DNA of 64,000 nucleotides, from NCBI RefSeq assembly GCF_947498175.1, contig NZ_CANMJB010000001.1:1-64000 (forward strand), read 5' to 3'. This DNA is from an uncultured Algimonas sp. (GTDB taxonomy: Bacteria; Pseudomonadota; Alphaproteobacteria; Caulobacterales; Maricaulaceae). Every line of letters begins with the position of its first letter. The stretch's first letter is position 1. The notes beneath the pieces were generated by a model. The model was not told the origin of the DNA and made no database searches. It was given only the letters and a program-made list of their open reading frames with translations. This document shows positions 54,151-63,762 of this stretch, piece by piece. The position numbers and the translations under genes were made by a program.

Positions 54151-55467
54151 TTGTTTGATCACGACATAAAGATCCAACGCGCGCTCGTCGCGCATCCCCG
54201 CTTTTCGGATGCCCGGTCCGGCGATGCGGAATATGATCTCGAAGAGGCGGTCGGTCTGGCCGAAGCGCTGGGCGTTGCCCCGGTCGAGGCGCGCATCGTG
54301 CCGATCCGGGAGGTCAAGGTCAGCAACTATTTCGGCTCCGGCCAGATCGAGGACATGGCGGCGGCCATCCAGGCGCTGGCGCTCGACGTCCTCATCGTCA
54401 ACGGCGAGCTGACGCCGATCCAGCAGCGAAACCTGGAAAAGGCTCTGAACGTCAAGGTCATCGACCGGACCGGTCTGATCCTGGAGATTTTCGGTCTGCG
54501 TGCCGCGACTAAGGAAGGCCGGTTGCAGGTCGAGTTGGCGCGGCTGAACTATGAACGCTCGCGCTTGGTCCGGACCTGGACCCACTTGGAACGACAGCGC
54601 GGCGGACAGGGCTTCCTGGCCGGTCCGGGCGAAACCCAGATCGAAAGCGACCGGCGCCAGCTTAACGAGAAGATCGACCGGCTGAAGTCGCAGCTGGACG
54701 ATGTGCGCCGCACCCGCGACCTGCAACGCGCCCAACGCAAGCGGTCGAGCGAACGCATCGTTGCGCTGGTTGGATATACGAATGCGGGCAAGTCGGCCCT
54801 GTTCAACCGGCTGACTACGGGCGGCGTGCTGGCCAAGGACATGCTGTTCGCGACATTGGATACGACCCACCGCGTCCTGCCGCTGCCGAGCGGGCAGAGC
54901 GCGATCCTTTCGGATACGGTGGGGTTCATTTCCGACCTGCCGACGCAGCTCATCACCTCGTTCCGCGCCACGCTGGAGGAAACGCTGGAGGCGGACGTAT
55001 TGCTGCATGTGCGCGACATCTCCGATCCGCTGACGGCGCGGCGGCGCGAGGAAGTGATGGAGGTGCTGGACCAGATCGGCGCCGGTCCGGATCACGGCCA
55101 GCCGATCATAGAGGTCTGGAACAAGGCCGACCTGCTGTCGCAAGGCCGGCGCGAGGATGTCGAGTCATTGGCCGATCGGTCGCGCACCGAAGCGTCACTG
55201 ACCGATTCCTACGTCGTGTCCTGCCTATCCGGGGCCGGAATCGAGGCGTTGCTGGCGGGTGTCGAGGAAGCGCTGACCCGGACCGATGAAGTCCTGAACG
55301 TCACGATCACGCCCAAGACGTTTTCGGCCCGCGCGTGGCTGCACGAAAACGGCCATGTCTTGGACGAGGAAAGCGGCATGGCTGGCGCGGTCAATATGAC
55401 GGTCAGGCTGTCTGAAAGCGATGCCGGGAAGTTCCGGTCGAACCATGCGGCGTTGGTGAACGACTAG
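54151..55467 (+). CDS. hflX: GTPase HflX
   Basis: A 438-residue ribosome-associated GTPase. The N-terminal HflX domain has NYFGSGQIEDM and GELTPIQQRNLE; the middle domain carries ERQRGGQGFLAGPGETQIE; the G domain has G1 GYTNAGKSALFNRL near 205-218, DTVGFISDLP and NKAD. It splits stalled ribosomes in relatives. The initiator is TTG 54151, since no ATG in frame precedes the conserved region. The 3' end overlaps the convergent mazG by four bases. Confidence 0.95.
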   Translation: MFDHDIKIQRALVAHPRFSDARSGDAEYDLEEAVGLAEALGVAPVEARIVPIREVKVSNYFGSGQIEDMAAAIQALALDVLIVNGELTPIQQRNLEKALNVKVIDRTGLILEIFGLRAATKEGRLQVELARLNYERSRLVRTWTHLERQRGGQGFLAGPGETQIESDRRQLNEKIDRLKSQLDDVRRTRDLQRAQRKRSSERIVALVGYTNAGKSALFNRLTTGGVLAKDMLFATLDTTHRVLPLPSGQSAILSDTVGFISDLPTQLITSFRATLEETLEADVLLHVRDISDPLTARRREEVMEVLDQIGAGPDHGQPIIEVWNKADLLSQGRREDVESLADRSRTEASLTDSYVVSCLSGAGIEALLAGVEEALTRTDEVLNVTITPKTFSARAWLHENGHVLDEESGMAGAVNMTVRLSESDAGKFRSNHAALVND

Positions 55468-56207
55468 GTTTCGTCGCGTTTCACGGCCTGCCAATGGCCT
55501 TCCATCGCGTCCAGGGACAAACCGTCGAGCGATCCGCCGGCCCGCGCTTCGGCGGCGTCGAAGCGCCGTGTGAACTTCGCATTGGCGTCGCGCAGGGCGG
55601 CTTCGGCGTTCAGCCCGAGCTTGCGCACGAGATTGACGACCGAGAACAACAGGTCGCCCGCTTCCTCATGACGGTCTTGCGGTGCGGCGTCGCGCAACTC
55701 CGCCGCTTCTTCCACGATCTTGTCGAAGGCGCCGTCGCCGTCGGGCCAGTCGAAGCCGACCTTGGCCGCGCGTTTCTGCAGCTTCTGGGCGCGCATGAGA
55801 GCGGGCAGCGCGAGCGCCACCCCGTCTAGCGTTCCGCCGGTCCGTTCGGCAGCTTTCATTTCCTCCCAATCGGCCTTCTCCGTATCTCCGAAGACATGCG
55901 GATGACGGCGGACCATCTTCTCGACCAGCGCATCGGCGACGTCGTCCAGATCGAAAGCACCGGCTTCGCTGGCGATACGGGCATGGAACAGGACCTGGAA
56001 CAGCAGGTCGCCCAATTCCAATTTCAGCGCGGCCATGTCCGACTGGTCGATGGCATCCTTGACCTCATAGGCTTCTTCGATCGTGTAGGGTGCGATGGTC
56101 TCGAAGGTCTGCGTGCGGTCCCAAGGGCAATCGGTGCGCAGCCGCTCCATCAACGCTTTCAGCCGGGTATATCGGTCTTGGGGCAGACCATCGCAACTGA
56201 CGCTCAT
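55464..56207 (-). CDS. mazG: Nucleoside triphosphate pyrophosphohydrolase MazG
   Basis: A 247-residue NTP-PPase that cleans up NTPs, with two MazG repeats. The first repeat has CPWDRTQTFETIAPYTIEEAYEV and the acidic ELGDLLFQVLFHA; the second has VEEAAELRDA and EEAGDLLFSVVNL. The gene is translationally coupled upstream to ccmD (ATGA at 56204-56207), which is an odd pairing, and converges on hflX. Confidence 0.92.
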   Translation of the reverse strand: MSVSCDGLPQDRYTRLKALMERLRTDCPWDRTQTFETIAPYTIEEAYEVKDAIDQSDMAALKLELGDLLFQVLFHARIASEAGAFDLDDVADALVEKMVRRHPHVFGDTEKADWEEMKAAERTGGTLDGVALALPALMRAQKLQKRAAKVGFDWPDGDGAFDKIVEEAAELRDAAPQDRHEEAGDLLFSVVNLVRKLGLNAEAALRDANAKFTRRFDAAEARAGGSLDGLSLDAMEGHWQAVKRDET

Positions 56208-56311
56208 GGCTTGGGCTGACGCAGAGCGCGCAGGACGAGCGCGCCGAGCACCAGCGCGGTCGCGCCGTAGCTGCCCCAGATGAAGATGGCGAACGGCCCC
56301 ATATCCATCAT
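56204..56311 (-). CDS. ccmD: Haem exporter protein CcmD
   Basis: A 35-residue single-helix membrane protein (FAIFIWGSYGATALVLGALVL). CcmD holds the CcmABC ABC-type machine to the CcmE haem chaperone. The start overlaps the ccmC stop, and its stop overlaps mazG's ATG. Confidence 0.85.
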   Translation of the reverse strand: MMDMGPFAIFIWGSYGATALVLGALVLRALRQPKP

Positions 56312-57048
56312 AGCGCTTCCATGCGGGCCGTCGCGGCAGGCGCAGGGCAGCGGGCGGCCCGTGCGGTCGCGATTTCGGCCAGCATGCCCCGCACGGTCAG
56401 CCATCCGAGCAGCAGCGTATAGCCTGTCGCCATCAGCATGAGCGGCACCAGCAACTCCATCGCCAATCCGGGGCTTTCGGGCATCGATACCGTGGCGGAT
56501 TGGTGCAATGTGTTCCACCATTCGACGGAAAACTTGATGATCGGAATGTTCACCCAACCGATCATGGCGGTGATGGCAGCAAGGCGCGAGGCGCGCTTGC
56601 GGTCTTCGACCACCTGCCAGATCGCCATGTAGCCGACGTAGATAAAGAACAGGACCAGCACGCTCGTCATGCGGCCGTCCCATTGCCAATAGGTGCCCCA
56701 ATCGGGCTTGCCCCACAGGCTACCGGTGATCAACGCCAGCGCCGTGAAGGCCGCGCCGGGCAGGGCGAGCGACCGGGCCGCCATATCGGCGAGCGGGTGG
56801 CGCCAGACGAAACTGACGAGGCTGGCAATCGCGATCGCGCTATAGGCCGCCATGGCCGACCAAGCGGCGGGCACGTGGACATACATGATGCGCACCGTCT
56901 CGCCATGTTCGGCTTCGGGCGGCGAGGCGATCAGCGACTGCCACAGGCCGAGCGTCAGCGTGACCAACGCGCCCCATCCCAATAGCGGGCCCAACCAGCG
57001 GGCGAGGCCGACAAAACGTTGGGGATTAGCAAACCGGCTGAACATCAT
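56308..57048 (-). CDS. ccmC: Haem exporter CcmC
   Basis: A 246-residue inner-membrane protein with six helices and the family's periplasmic WWNTLHQ motif, plus YVHVPAAWSAMA. CcmC presents haem to CcmE in cytochrome c maturation System I. It overlaps ccmB and ccmD by four bases each. Confidence 0.95.
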   Translation of the reverse strand: MMFSRFANPQRFVGLARWLGPLLGWGALVTLTLGLWQSLIASPPEAEHGETVRIMYVHVPAAWSAMAAYSAIAIASLVSFVWRHPLADMAARSLALPGAAFTALALITGSLWGKPDWGTYWQWDGRMTSVLVLFFIYVGYMAIWQVVEDRKRASRLAAITAMIGWVNIPIIKFSVEWWNTLHQSATVSMPESPGLAMELLVPLMLMATGYTLLLGWLTVRGMLAEIATARAARCPAPAATARMEAL

Positions 57049-57698
57049 GCGCCTCTATTCGCCGCGAGCGCCGCGACCGTCGCGGGCAGTCCTAGCGCGA
57101 CGGCGATGAAGCTCAAGCCTGCAAGGATGCGAAATTGCACCGTAGCCAGGCCGTCCGCGGCGAAGACGTTCGCCGCTTCCGTCCCGAAGATCAGCACGGG
57201 GATAAGCAGAGGCGCCGTCAGGATGACCGCCAGAACGCCGCCGCTGCGCTGTCCCGCCAGCAAAGCGCCCGTCACGGACGCATAGGCCGTCAGGGCAGGC
57301 GCGCCGACGATCAGCGACAATACGGTTCCCGTGATCGATGGCCCGTCCATGCCCAAGAGCAGCGCTAGAAACGGGGCTGCCAGGATAAGCGGGATAATGG
57401 CCGTCAAGGCGAAGGACAGGCATTTGGCCGTCGCGATCGCCGTTTCCGACGCGCCCGCATGGTGCATCTGCGCCAACGCGCCGGTTTCCTGATCCGGCTG
57501 ATAGAACCGATCGAGGCCGAGCAGGGCGGACAAGGTCGCGGCGAGCCAGAGCAGGCCGGGGCCGAGCGCGGGCTGTGATCCGCCCAGGGCGAGACCGCAC
57601 AGCAGCACGAACAGGGCCATGAAGGCGAGCGACAGTCCCGTGCCGGATGCACCGCGTGCGGCGAGACGAAGGTCGCGCAGGAGGATGGCGCGCATCAT
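57045..57698 (-). CDS. ccmB: Haem exporter CcmB
   Basis: A 217-residue ABC permease with six helices, including GTGLSLAFMALFVLLCGLALG and the FYQPDQETGALAQMH cytoplasmic loop typical of CcmB. It pairs with CcmA as the ATP-driven part of the cytochrome c maturation system, needed to release holo-CcmE. Confidence 0.94.
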   Translation of the reverse strand: MMRAILLRDLRLAARGASGTGLSLAFMALFVLLCGLALGGSQPALGPGLLWLAATLSALLGLDRFYQPDQETGALAQMHHAGASETAIATAKCLSFALTAIIPLILAAPFLALLLGMDGPSITGTVLSLIVGAPALTAYASVTGALLAGQRSGGVLAVILTAPLLIPVLIFGTEAANVFAADGLATVQFRILAGLSFIAVALGLPATVAALAANRGA

Positions 57699-58336
57699 GA
57701 CCCCGGTTCCAGAACGAGTTTGTGGGCGGTCACGCCGTCGATCGGCACGGGCTGATGAGACGCGATCACGGCAAGCCCGCCGTTAGATAGATGATCGCTT
57801 AGCACATGGGTAACGCGCGCGCGGCCCTCCGTGTCCAGACCGGCCAGAGGTTCGTCCATCAGCCACGCGCCACGGTTGGAGGCCATCAACCGCGCCAGGG
57901 ACAAGCGTCGGCGCTGCCCGGCCGACAGACCGGCGACCGGCGTATCGGCGCGCCCTGACAGGCCCACTGATTCGAGCCGGGCCTGCAAGACTTTTCGGTC
58001 TCGATAGAGCGTCTGCCAGAAGGCCAGCTCCTCGCCCAGTTTCAGGCCGTTGCGTTCCGGACCTTGGTGAGCCGCGTAGGCCACGGCATTTTCAGGCCGA
58101 ACCCGATGATCGGCTATCATCCAATCGACGCTTCCCGCGTCCGGTCGCAACAATCCCGCCAAAGCAAGCAGCAAGGTCGTCTTGCCGATGCCGTTCGGAC
58201 CCGTCAACCAAAGCGCGTCGCCAGGGCCCAATTCGAGCGACAGGCCTTCGATCAAGCGTCTATCGCCTCGCGACAGGTGCAGGGAGTCAACCGACAGGGA
58301 GATCGGGCGCGCAAGCGTGTCGAACCGGTCCGGCAT
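57695..58336 (-). CDS. ccmA: Cytochrome c biogenesis ATPase CcmA
   Basis: A 213-residue ABC ATPase: Walker A GPNGIGKTTLLLAL, signature LSAGQRRRLSLARLM and Walker B AWLMDEPLAGLD. It is the first gene of the minus-strand ccmA-ccmB-ccmC-ccmD-mazG chain, each overlapping the next by four bases. Confidence 0.95.
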   Translation of the reverse strand: MPDRFDTLARPISLSVDSLHLSRGDRRLIEGLSLELGPGDALWLTGPNGIGKTTLLLALAGLLRPDAGSVDWMIADHRVRPENAVAYAAHQGPERNGLKLGEELAFWQTLYRDRKVLQARLESVGLSGRADTPVAGLSAGQRRRLSLARLMASNRGAWLMDEPLAGLDTEGRARVTHVLSDHLSNGGLAVIASHQPVPIDGVTAHKLVLEPGS

Positions 58337-58425
58337 GGCGCCCCTATGGCGCGCCTTTTGACCGATGTCACGCCGAGCGGACTCAACCGATTGCAGCCGG
58401 GTTGGGCGCAGTCTATCTAGGGATC

Positions 58426-58890
58426 ATGACCGCGCGCAGCATGACCCCGCCCACCATAACTCCGCCTAGGCGAAACCGTCGGCTCGGATTGATCGCTCTC
58501 GTCGGCGTCGGACTTGCTTTGGGCGTGACGCTCATCCTGTCGGCCTTGAGCGATAACACGCAATTCTTCTACAATCCGGCGGATGTCATGGCGAAGGGTT
58601 TCGTTCCGCAGTCGGAAACGTTCCGGATCGGCGGATTGGTCGCGGAAGGATCCATTGCGCGGACCGGCATCACGACGACTTTCAATGTCGAGGATTTCGA
58701 GCGACCCATGCCGACACCGATCAAGGTCACGCATAACGGACAATTGCCCAATCTCTTCCGCGAAGGGCAGGGCGTGGTCGTGTCGGGCCGTATGATCGGC
58801 GAGACGGAGTTCTATGCCGAAGAAGTGCTCGCCAAACATGACGAGAACTACCAGCCCAAGATCGACTACCAGGACGAGATCGCGAGCTGA
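58426..58890 (+). CDS. ccmE: Cytochrome c maturation haem chaperone CcmE
   Basis: A 154-residue protein with an N-terminal anchor helix (LGLIALVGVGLALGVTLILSAL) and an OB-fold periplasmic domain. The haem-binding His138 and Tyr142 are in AKHDENY. ATG 58426 follows a CTAGGG; a TTG at 58402 and an ATG at 58441 are possible. It is on the strand opposite to ccmABCD, 90 bases from ccmA. CcmF, CcmG, CcmH and CcmI are not in the window. Confidence 0.93.
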   Translation: MTARSMTPPTITPPRRNRRLGLIALVGVGLALGVTLILSALSDNTQFFYNPADVMAKGFVPQSETFRIGGLVAEGSIARTGITTTFNVEDFERPMPTPIKVTHNGQLPNLFREGQGVVVSGRMIGETEFYAEEVLAKHDENYQPKIDYQDEIAS

Positions 58891-58901
58891 CAATCCGGTG
58901 A

Positions 58902-58939
58902 CGAGCGGTTCGGCTGATGTGGGGCAACCTCACCGCTCG
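58902..58939 (+). terminator. Hairpin after ccmE
   Basis: An 8-bp perfect stem CGAGCGGT/ACCGCTCG at 58902-58909 and 58932-58939 with a 22-base loop lies 11 bases after the ccmE stop. There is no T-run, so it may only slow transcription. Confidence 0.4.
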
Positions 58940-59055
58940 CCGTGCCTGCCGAAGCAGACGCGGCGGCTATGACAGGTCCGAAACGCTTTGAGCTAGGGCA
59001 TAATCGCTTGCGAACGCCGTGTTTCCCAGATCGGCACACTTATCGCTCATAATGG

Positions 59056-60342
59056 TTAATTCGGCTTCGATCCGCGTCCGACGATCACCGCCCCGTCGGC
59101 CATGACGAAGTCCACATCTTCGAGCGCCCGGACATTTTGCAGCGGATTCTGATCGACGGCGATAATGTCCGCATCCGCACCCGGAGCGATCACGCCGATC
59201 CTGCCATCCAGATTGAACAGTTCGGCATTGATGACCGTCGCGCTCTGGATCGCCTGCATGGGAGTCTGGCCCCATTGGACCATGTAAGCGAATTGCCGCC
59301 CGTTCAGCCCGTGCTTGTAGACACCGGCATCCGACCCGAAGGCAATCGGGACGCCGGCCCGGACCGCGGCCTGGAAGCGCTCGCGCTGGGCCTTGCCGAC
59401 CTGTCGCTCCTTTTCGAGACTGGCCGGAAGTATGCCGGCGGCTTCGCCCTCGGACAGGATGTAATCCGAGACATAGATGTCCATGGACAGGACGGTGCCG
59501 TTCTCGAGCGCTAGGCGAATGCCCTCGTCGGAAATGAGCGAGGCGTGTTCGACCGAATCGACGCCCGCCCGGATCGCCGAGTTGATGCCGCGTTCTCCAT
59601 GCGCGTGCACTGTGGCCTTCATGCCGAGCTGATGCGCTTCGTCCACGATGGCTTCCATTTCCTCTAGGGTGAATTGCTGCGCACCGATGGTCGTGCCTTT
59701 GGACAGGACGCCGCCCGTGCCGCAGAACTTGATGACTTCGGCGCCGTATTTCTTGTTCTCGCGGACTTTCCCGCGGACTTCCCAGGGTCCGTCCGCGACA
59801 CCGCCGCCGACCGCGCCGTATTCATAGGGCAGCAGATTGTTGTCGCAGTGCCCGCCCGTGATGCCGATGGCCCGCCCGGCCGGAATGACTTGCGGGCCGA
59901 TTATGTCGCCGTCCGTGATAGCGTCACGCAAGGCGACATCGGTGAAATCGGGCGCGCCGACATTGCGGACCGTCGTGAACCCAGCTTCCAATGTACGTTT
60001 CGCATTGCGTACGCCCGTAATGGCGGCCCGGGGCGTGGAACGGGTCAGTCGCCTGTAACCGTGCAAAGTCGCATCGCTGGTGAGATGGACATGCGCGTCG
60101 GAGAGCCCGGGCAGGACCGTCATGTCGGACAAGTCGATCATAGTGGCTGATACGGCCCGGCGGGTATACTCCTCCTCTGACAGCACATCGGTGATCGTGC
60201 CGTCCTCGATCAGGATATAGCGGTCCGACAGGGTCGTTCCGGCTTTCGTATCGATTAGCGTTCCGGCGCGGATGACCGTGTCGGTCGCCCAGCCAGCTGA
60301 CGGCAGGATGAAGGCAAGCAGGAGAGAAAGCGCGGTTTTCAT
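59056..60342 (-). CDS. Exported amidohydrolase (imidazolonepropionase-like)
   Basis: A 428-residue metal-dependent hydrolase with a signal peptide (ALSLLLAFILPSAGWA). Metal ligands are HVH in LSDAHVHLTS, Lys in EVIKFCGTGG, His in ATVHAHG, His in VEHASL and Asp in FGSDAGV. This is the amidohydrolase set that includes imidazolonepropionase-like prolidases of the periplasm. It is divergent from crtY, with 48 bases to the chosen crtY start. A peptide or amide substrate is likely, but unproven. Confidence 0.85.
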   Translation of the reverse strand: MKTALSLLLAFILPSAGWATDTVIRAGTLIDTKAGTTLSDRYILIEDGTITDVLSEEEYTRRAVSATMIDLSDMTVLPGLSDAHVHLTSDATLHGYRRLTRSTPRAAITGVRNAKRTLEAGFTTVRNVGAPDFTDVALRDAITDGDIIGPQVIPAGRAIGITGGHCDNNLLPYEYGAVGGGVADGPWEVRGKVRENKKYGAEVIKFCGTGGVLSKGTTIGAQQFTLEEMEAIVDEAHQLGMKATVHAHGERGINSAIRAGVDSVEHASLISDEGIRLALENGTVLSMDIYVSDYILSEGEAAGILPASLEKERQVGKAQRERFQAAVRAGVPIAFGSDAGVYKHGLNGRQFAYMVQWGQTPMQAIQSATVINAELFNLDGRIGVIAPGADADIIAVDQNPLQNVRALEDVDFVMADGAVIVGRGSKPN

Positions 60343-60390
60343 GTCGGTGCCTGTGGTCGTTGCTGTCGTTTGAAGCTAAGCGCGGCGGCG

Positions 60391-61551
60391 ATGGAACCGC
60401 AAGCGGAAAGCAGGGAAGAGAGCTTGGCCGATCTGGTCATCTCCGGTGCCGGACTGTCGGGGCTCGTCACGGCGTGGCGGTGCCTTTCGGTCAATCCGGG
60501 CCTCATCATCGACCTGTACGAAATTTCGGACCGTATCGCGGGCGACCACACTTGGTCGTTCAATGCGACAGACATCGCGCCGGAGCTTCGCGACTGGTTC
60601 GCCCCGTTCGTCGCGCATCGCTGGCCCGATTACGAAGTCCGCTTCCCCGACCGCAGACGTGTTCTGCCGATCGGATACCGTTCCGGCAATTCCGTAACCC
60701 TGCGTAACGCCGTGGCGCCTTTCATCGCGGCAGGGCGGTTGCGGGTTCACCTCGGCCGGACGAAACCGGACGACGCTGCGCCGCACATCGATGCCACGGG
60801 CTTCGCCCTGCGTGACGACGAGTTCGCAGGATGGCAGAAGTTCGTCGGCCACGTCATCCGCACGGACGAGCCGCACGGCGTAAAACGCCCCGTCATCATG
60901 GATGCGACGGTCGAGCAGATCGACGGCTACCGGTTCATGTACCTCCTTCCGTTCTCCGACCGGGACCTGCTGGTCGAAGACACGTATTTCTCCGACGATC
61001 CGCATCTGTCCGAGAATGCGATCGGGGACCGCATCGAACGCTATATCGCCGGCAAGGGATGGAACGACTACAAGACCGTGCGGCGTGAGAAAGGGGTTCT
61101 GCCCATGATGATGGCAACGGACCGCCGGGACGATAGCGCGAAGATCGGGCTGGGCGGCGGCTTCGCCGTGGCGGCGACCGGCTTCACCGTACCGCACGCC
61201 GTCGAGGTTGCAGATGTCATCGCCCAGGCCATCTTGAGAAACGGACCTTCGGCCGTGCCCGGAGCCGTGGCGGATTTCCGGGCCCATCACCTTCGCCGAG
61301 AGACTTATGCGCGATTGCTGAACCGCATGTTTTTCCGCGCGGCCGATCCGTCGCGACGCTATGTCGTGTTGCAACGTTTCTACGGTCTGGGCGAAGGGTT
61401 GATCCGCCGTTTCTACCGGAACGGTTTGACCGCGCGCGACAAGGCGCGCATCCTCATCGGAAAGCCCCCCGTGCCCGTTAGCAGGGCGCTTGCCAATTTC
61501 AGCGAAAAGGCGTTCATCCGCCGCGAACGCGCCAAAGGACCACCATCATGA
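60391..61551 (+). CDS. crtY: Lycopene beta-cyclase CrtY
   Basis: A 386-residue FAD-dependent cyclase. It has the dinucleotide-binding motif LVISGAGLSG, the family's DLYEISDRIAGDHTWSF segment, and FMYLLPFSDRDLLVEDTYFSD before the C-terminal region. It converts lycopene to beta-carotene. ATG 60391 is used; a TTG at 60370 is also in frame. It overlaps crtI by four bases. Confidence 0.9.
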   Translation: MEPQAESREESLADLVISGAGLSGLVTAWRCLSVNPGLIIDLYEISDRIAGDHTWSFNATDIAPELRDWFAPFVAHRWPDYEVRFPDRRRVLPIGYRSGNSVTLRNAVAPFIAAGRLRVHLGRTKPDDAAPHIDATGFALRDDEFAGWQKFVGHVIRTDEPHGVKRPVIMDATVEQIDGYRFMYLLPFSDRDLLVEDTYFSDDPHLSENAIGDRIERYIAGKGWNDYKTVRREKGVLPMMMATDRRDDSAKIGLGGGFAVAATGFTVPHAVEVADVIAQAILRNGPSAVPGAVADFRAHHLRRETYARLLNRMFFRAADPSRRYVVLQRFYGLGEGLIRRFYRNGLTARDKARILIGKPPVPVSRALANFSEKAFIRRERAKGPPS

Positions 61552-63101
61552 ACGCAGCCATCGATCCGGCCGACATCGCCGCCGCCAAGCAGGGCGCGGA
61601 CGGAAAGCCGACGGCCATCGTGATCGGCGCCGGTTTCGGAGGCATCGCACTGGCCATCCGGCTGCAAAGCATGGGCTTCGACGTCACCCTGGCCGACAAT
61701 CGCGACAAGCCGGGCGGCCGTGCTTATGTATATGAAGAGGACGGCTTCAAGTTCGACGGTGGCCCGACCGTGATCACCGATCCGAATTGCCTGCGGGAGC
61801 TATGGGAGCTGTCCGGCCGCAAGATGGACGATTACGTCACCTTGCTGCCCGTCGATCCGTTCTACCGACTGCAGTGGGAAGACGGCGACACACTGGATTA
61901 TTGGGAAAGCCAGGAACGGCTGGAAAGCGAAATCGCGCAGCGCAATCCCGACGATGTGAAAGGCTACCGAAAGTTCCTTGCCTACAGCCAGGAGCTTTAC
62001 CGCGAAGGCTATGAGAAGCTCGGCACGACGGCGTTCCTGAAATTCCGCCAGATGCTGCAGGCGGCGCCGCAGCTTGTGCGATTGCGCGCCGACAAGAGCG
62101 TCTATGCCATGGTCAGCAAGTTCGTGAAGAACGAACGCGTGCGGCAGCTGCTGTCTTTCCAGTCGCTGTTGGTCGGCGGCAATCCATTCAAGACCAGCTC
62201 GATCTATGCGCTCATCCACGCGTTGGAACGCAAGAGCGGCGTCTGGTTCGCCCAAGGCGGAACCGGGGCGCTGGTGGACGGCATGATCCGTCTGTTCGAA
62301 GATCTCGGCGGCACGGTGAAGCTGTCTACGGAAATTACCGATATCCGCACCGACGACGACCGCGTGACAGGCGTCGAGGCCGCAGACGGCTGGTCGATGG
62401 ATGCCGATCTTGTCGCCAGCAACGCGGATGTTGTGCACACCTATTCGAAACTTCTGCGCGGTCACGACCGCGGCAAGAGCTACGGGCGCAGCCTGACCAA
62501 GAAGAGTCATTCCATGTCGCTCTTCGTGCTCTATTTCGGACTGAAGACAACCCATCCGGACATGAAGCACCATATCATTCTGCTGGGACAGCGCTACCGC
62601 GAGCTGATTGCGGAGATCTTCGGAAAGGGCCGCAAGGTGCCGGAGGACTTCTCGCTGTATCTGCATGCGCCCTGCGTGACGGATCCCTCCATGGCACCGG
62701 AAGGCTGTTCATCCTACTATGTCCTGTCGCCCGTGCCGCATCTCGGCCATGCCGATGTGGATTGGGACACGTTCGGCGAAGCCTATACGGACAAGATTCT
62801 GGACTATCTGGAAGAACACGCCATTCCGAACCTGAAACGCGATCTGGTCGTCCGGAAGACACTGACTCCGTTCGGCTTCCGGGACGAGATGAATACCCAC
62901 TTGGGGAGCGCTTTTTCCATCGAGCCTGTGCTGACCCAGTCGGCCTGGTTCCGACCCCATAATCGCGACGACGTGCTGGGCAACATGTATATTGTCGGTG
63001 CGGGCACGCATCCGGGGGCCGGCGTTCCAGGCGTTGTCGGTGCGGCCAAGGCAACGGCGGGTGTCGTGGCGGACGATTTCAAGGCCGCGTTGGCGCGCTA
63101 G
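61548..63101 (+). CDS. crtI: Phytoene desaturase CrtI
   Basis: A 517-residue desaturase. The N-terminal FAD motif is VIGAGFGGIALAIRLQ, followed by KPGGRAYVYEEDGFKFDGGPTV-type residues. The C-terminal signature is GAGTHPGAGVPGVVGAAKATAG. It turns phytoene into lycopene, the CrtY substrate. Phytoene synthase (crtB) and crtE are not identified in the window; they may lie beyond its right edge. Confidence 0.94.
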   Translation: MNAAIDPADIAAAKQGADGKPTAIVIGAGFGGIALAIRLQSMGFDVTLADNRDKPGGRAYVYEEDGFKFDGGPTVITDPNCLRELWELSGRKMDDYVTLLPVDPFYRLQWEDGDTLDYWESQERLESEIAQRNPDDVKGYRKFLAYSQELYREGYEKLGTTAFLKFRQMLQAAPQLVRLRADKSVYAMVSKFVKNERVRQLLSFQSLLVGGNPFKTSSIYALIHALERKSGVWFAQGGTGALVDGMIRLFEDLGGTVKLSTEITDIRTDDDRVTGVEAADGWSMDADLVASNADVVHTYSKLLRGHDRGKSYGRSLTKKSHSMSLFVLYFGLKTTHPDMKHHIILLGQRYRELIAEIFGKGRKVPEDFSLYLHAPCVTDPSMAPEGCSSYYVLSPVPHLGHADVDWDTFGEAYTDKILDYLEEHAIPNLKRDLVVRKTLTPFGFRDEMNTHLGSAFSIEPVLTQSAWFRPHNRDDVLGNMYIVGAGTHPGAGVPGVVGAAKATAGVVADDFKAALAR

Positions 63102-63194
63102 GCTCACGGGCTCGTGACGGGATCTCACGACAGAGTGTCGCACTGTCGCAATTCTATCTGTTAGGCGCTTCCCACTTCAAACCGGGAGGCCTTC

Positions 63195-63590
63195 ATGCCC
63201 AATCTCCGCTTGCCGCTCTTTTTGACGCGGCTGTCCATCTTCTATTTCCTGCTGCCTTGGCAGGTGATGCGGTTCACCAACCCTGACCAGATCGATAAGA
63301 TCGCCGACACATACTATCACACGTCGGGCGGCATTCCGGATTGGGTCAACCTGGCGGTCGGTGCATTCTGGATCGCGCTGCTTATTGCCTTCGTGATCGG
63401 GTTCAAGAAGCGTGTGACCTATGGCTTGGTCTTCATCCTGCATGTCGGCGCCATTCTGATCTCGGTCCAGGCTTATGTCTGGGGCCTTGAGAGCTTTCAG
63501 CAGATCTTTCTGGCAGCGCTGCCAGCCTCTGCGGCGATGGGACTGCTCTATCTCTTGCGAGACCAAGACACGCTTCTTGCGCTGAAATAG
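63195..63590 (+). CDS. DoxX-like membrane protein
   Basis: A 131-residue protein with four helices: LFLTRLSIFYFLLPWQVM, NLAVGAFWIALLIAFVIGF, TYGLVFILHVGAILIS and the C-terminal ALPASAAMGLLYLL. The layout resembles DoxX-like proteins, but no catalytic site is evident. The ATG has GGGAGG seven bases upstream. It follows crtI by about 95 bases; a role in the carotenoid cluster is not proven. Confidence 0.7.
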   Translation: MPNLRLPLFLTRLSIFYFLLPWQVMRFTNPDQIDKIADTYYHTSGGIPDWVNLAVGAFWIALLIAFVIGFKKRVTYGLVFILHVGAILISVQAYVWGLESFQQIFLAALPASAAMGLLYLLRDQDTLLALK

Positions 63591-63720
63591 CGTAGCGCGA
63601 AATCCCTGGCGTCCTTCCAATCCAAGGACGGTGTCCAGCCCGTAGTAAAATCAGGCGGCATTTCACATCCTTTGGGTGCGGCCGACAGAGTCCATGATCT
63701 TCCCCTTGTGAATGGACATG

Positions 63721-63762
63721 ATAGCGCTCGTGACGGCTCCTCCTAGTCGCGAGCGCTATTTT
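63721..63762. terminator. Bidirectional hairpin with T-run between convergent genes
   Basis: A perfect 10-bp stem ATAGCGCTCG (63721-63730) / CGAGCGCTAT (63750-63759) with a 19-base loop, followed by TTTT. It lies between the DoxX-like gene and a convergent small membrane protein gene, whose stop codon (63756-63758) falls inside the right arm. It probably terminates the plus-strand transcript. Confidence 0.7.
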
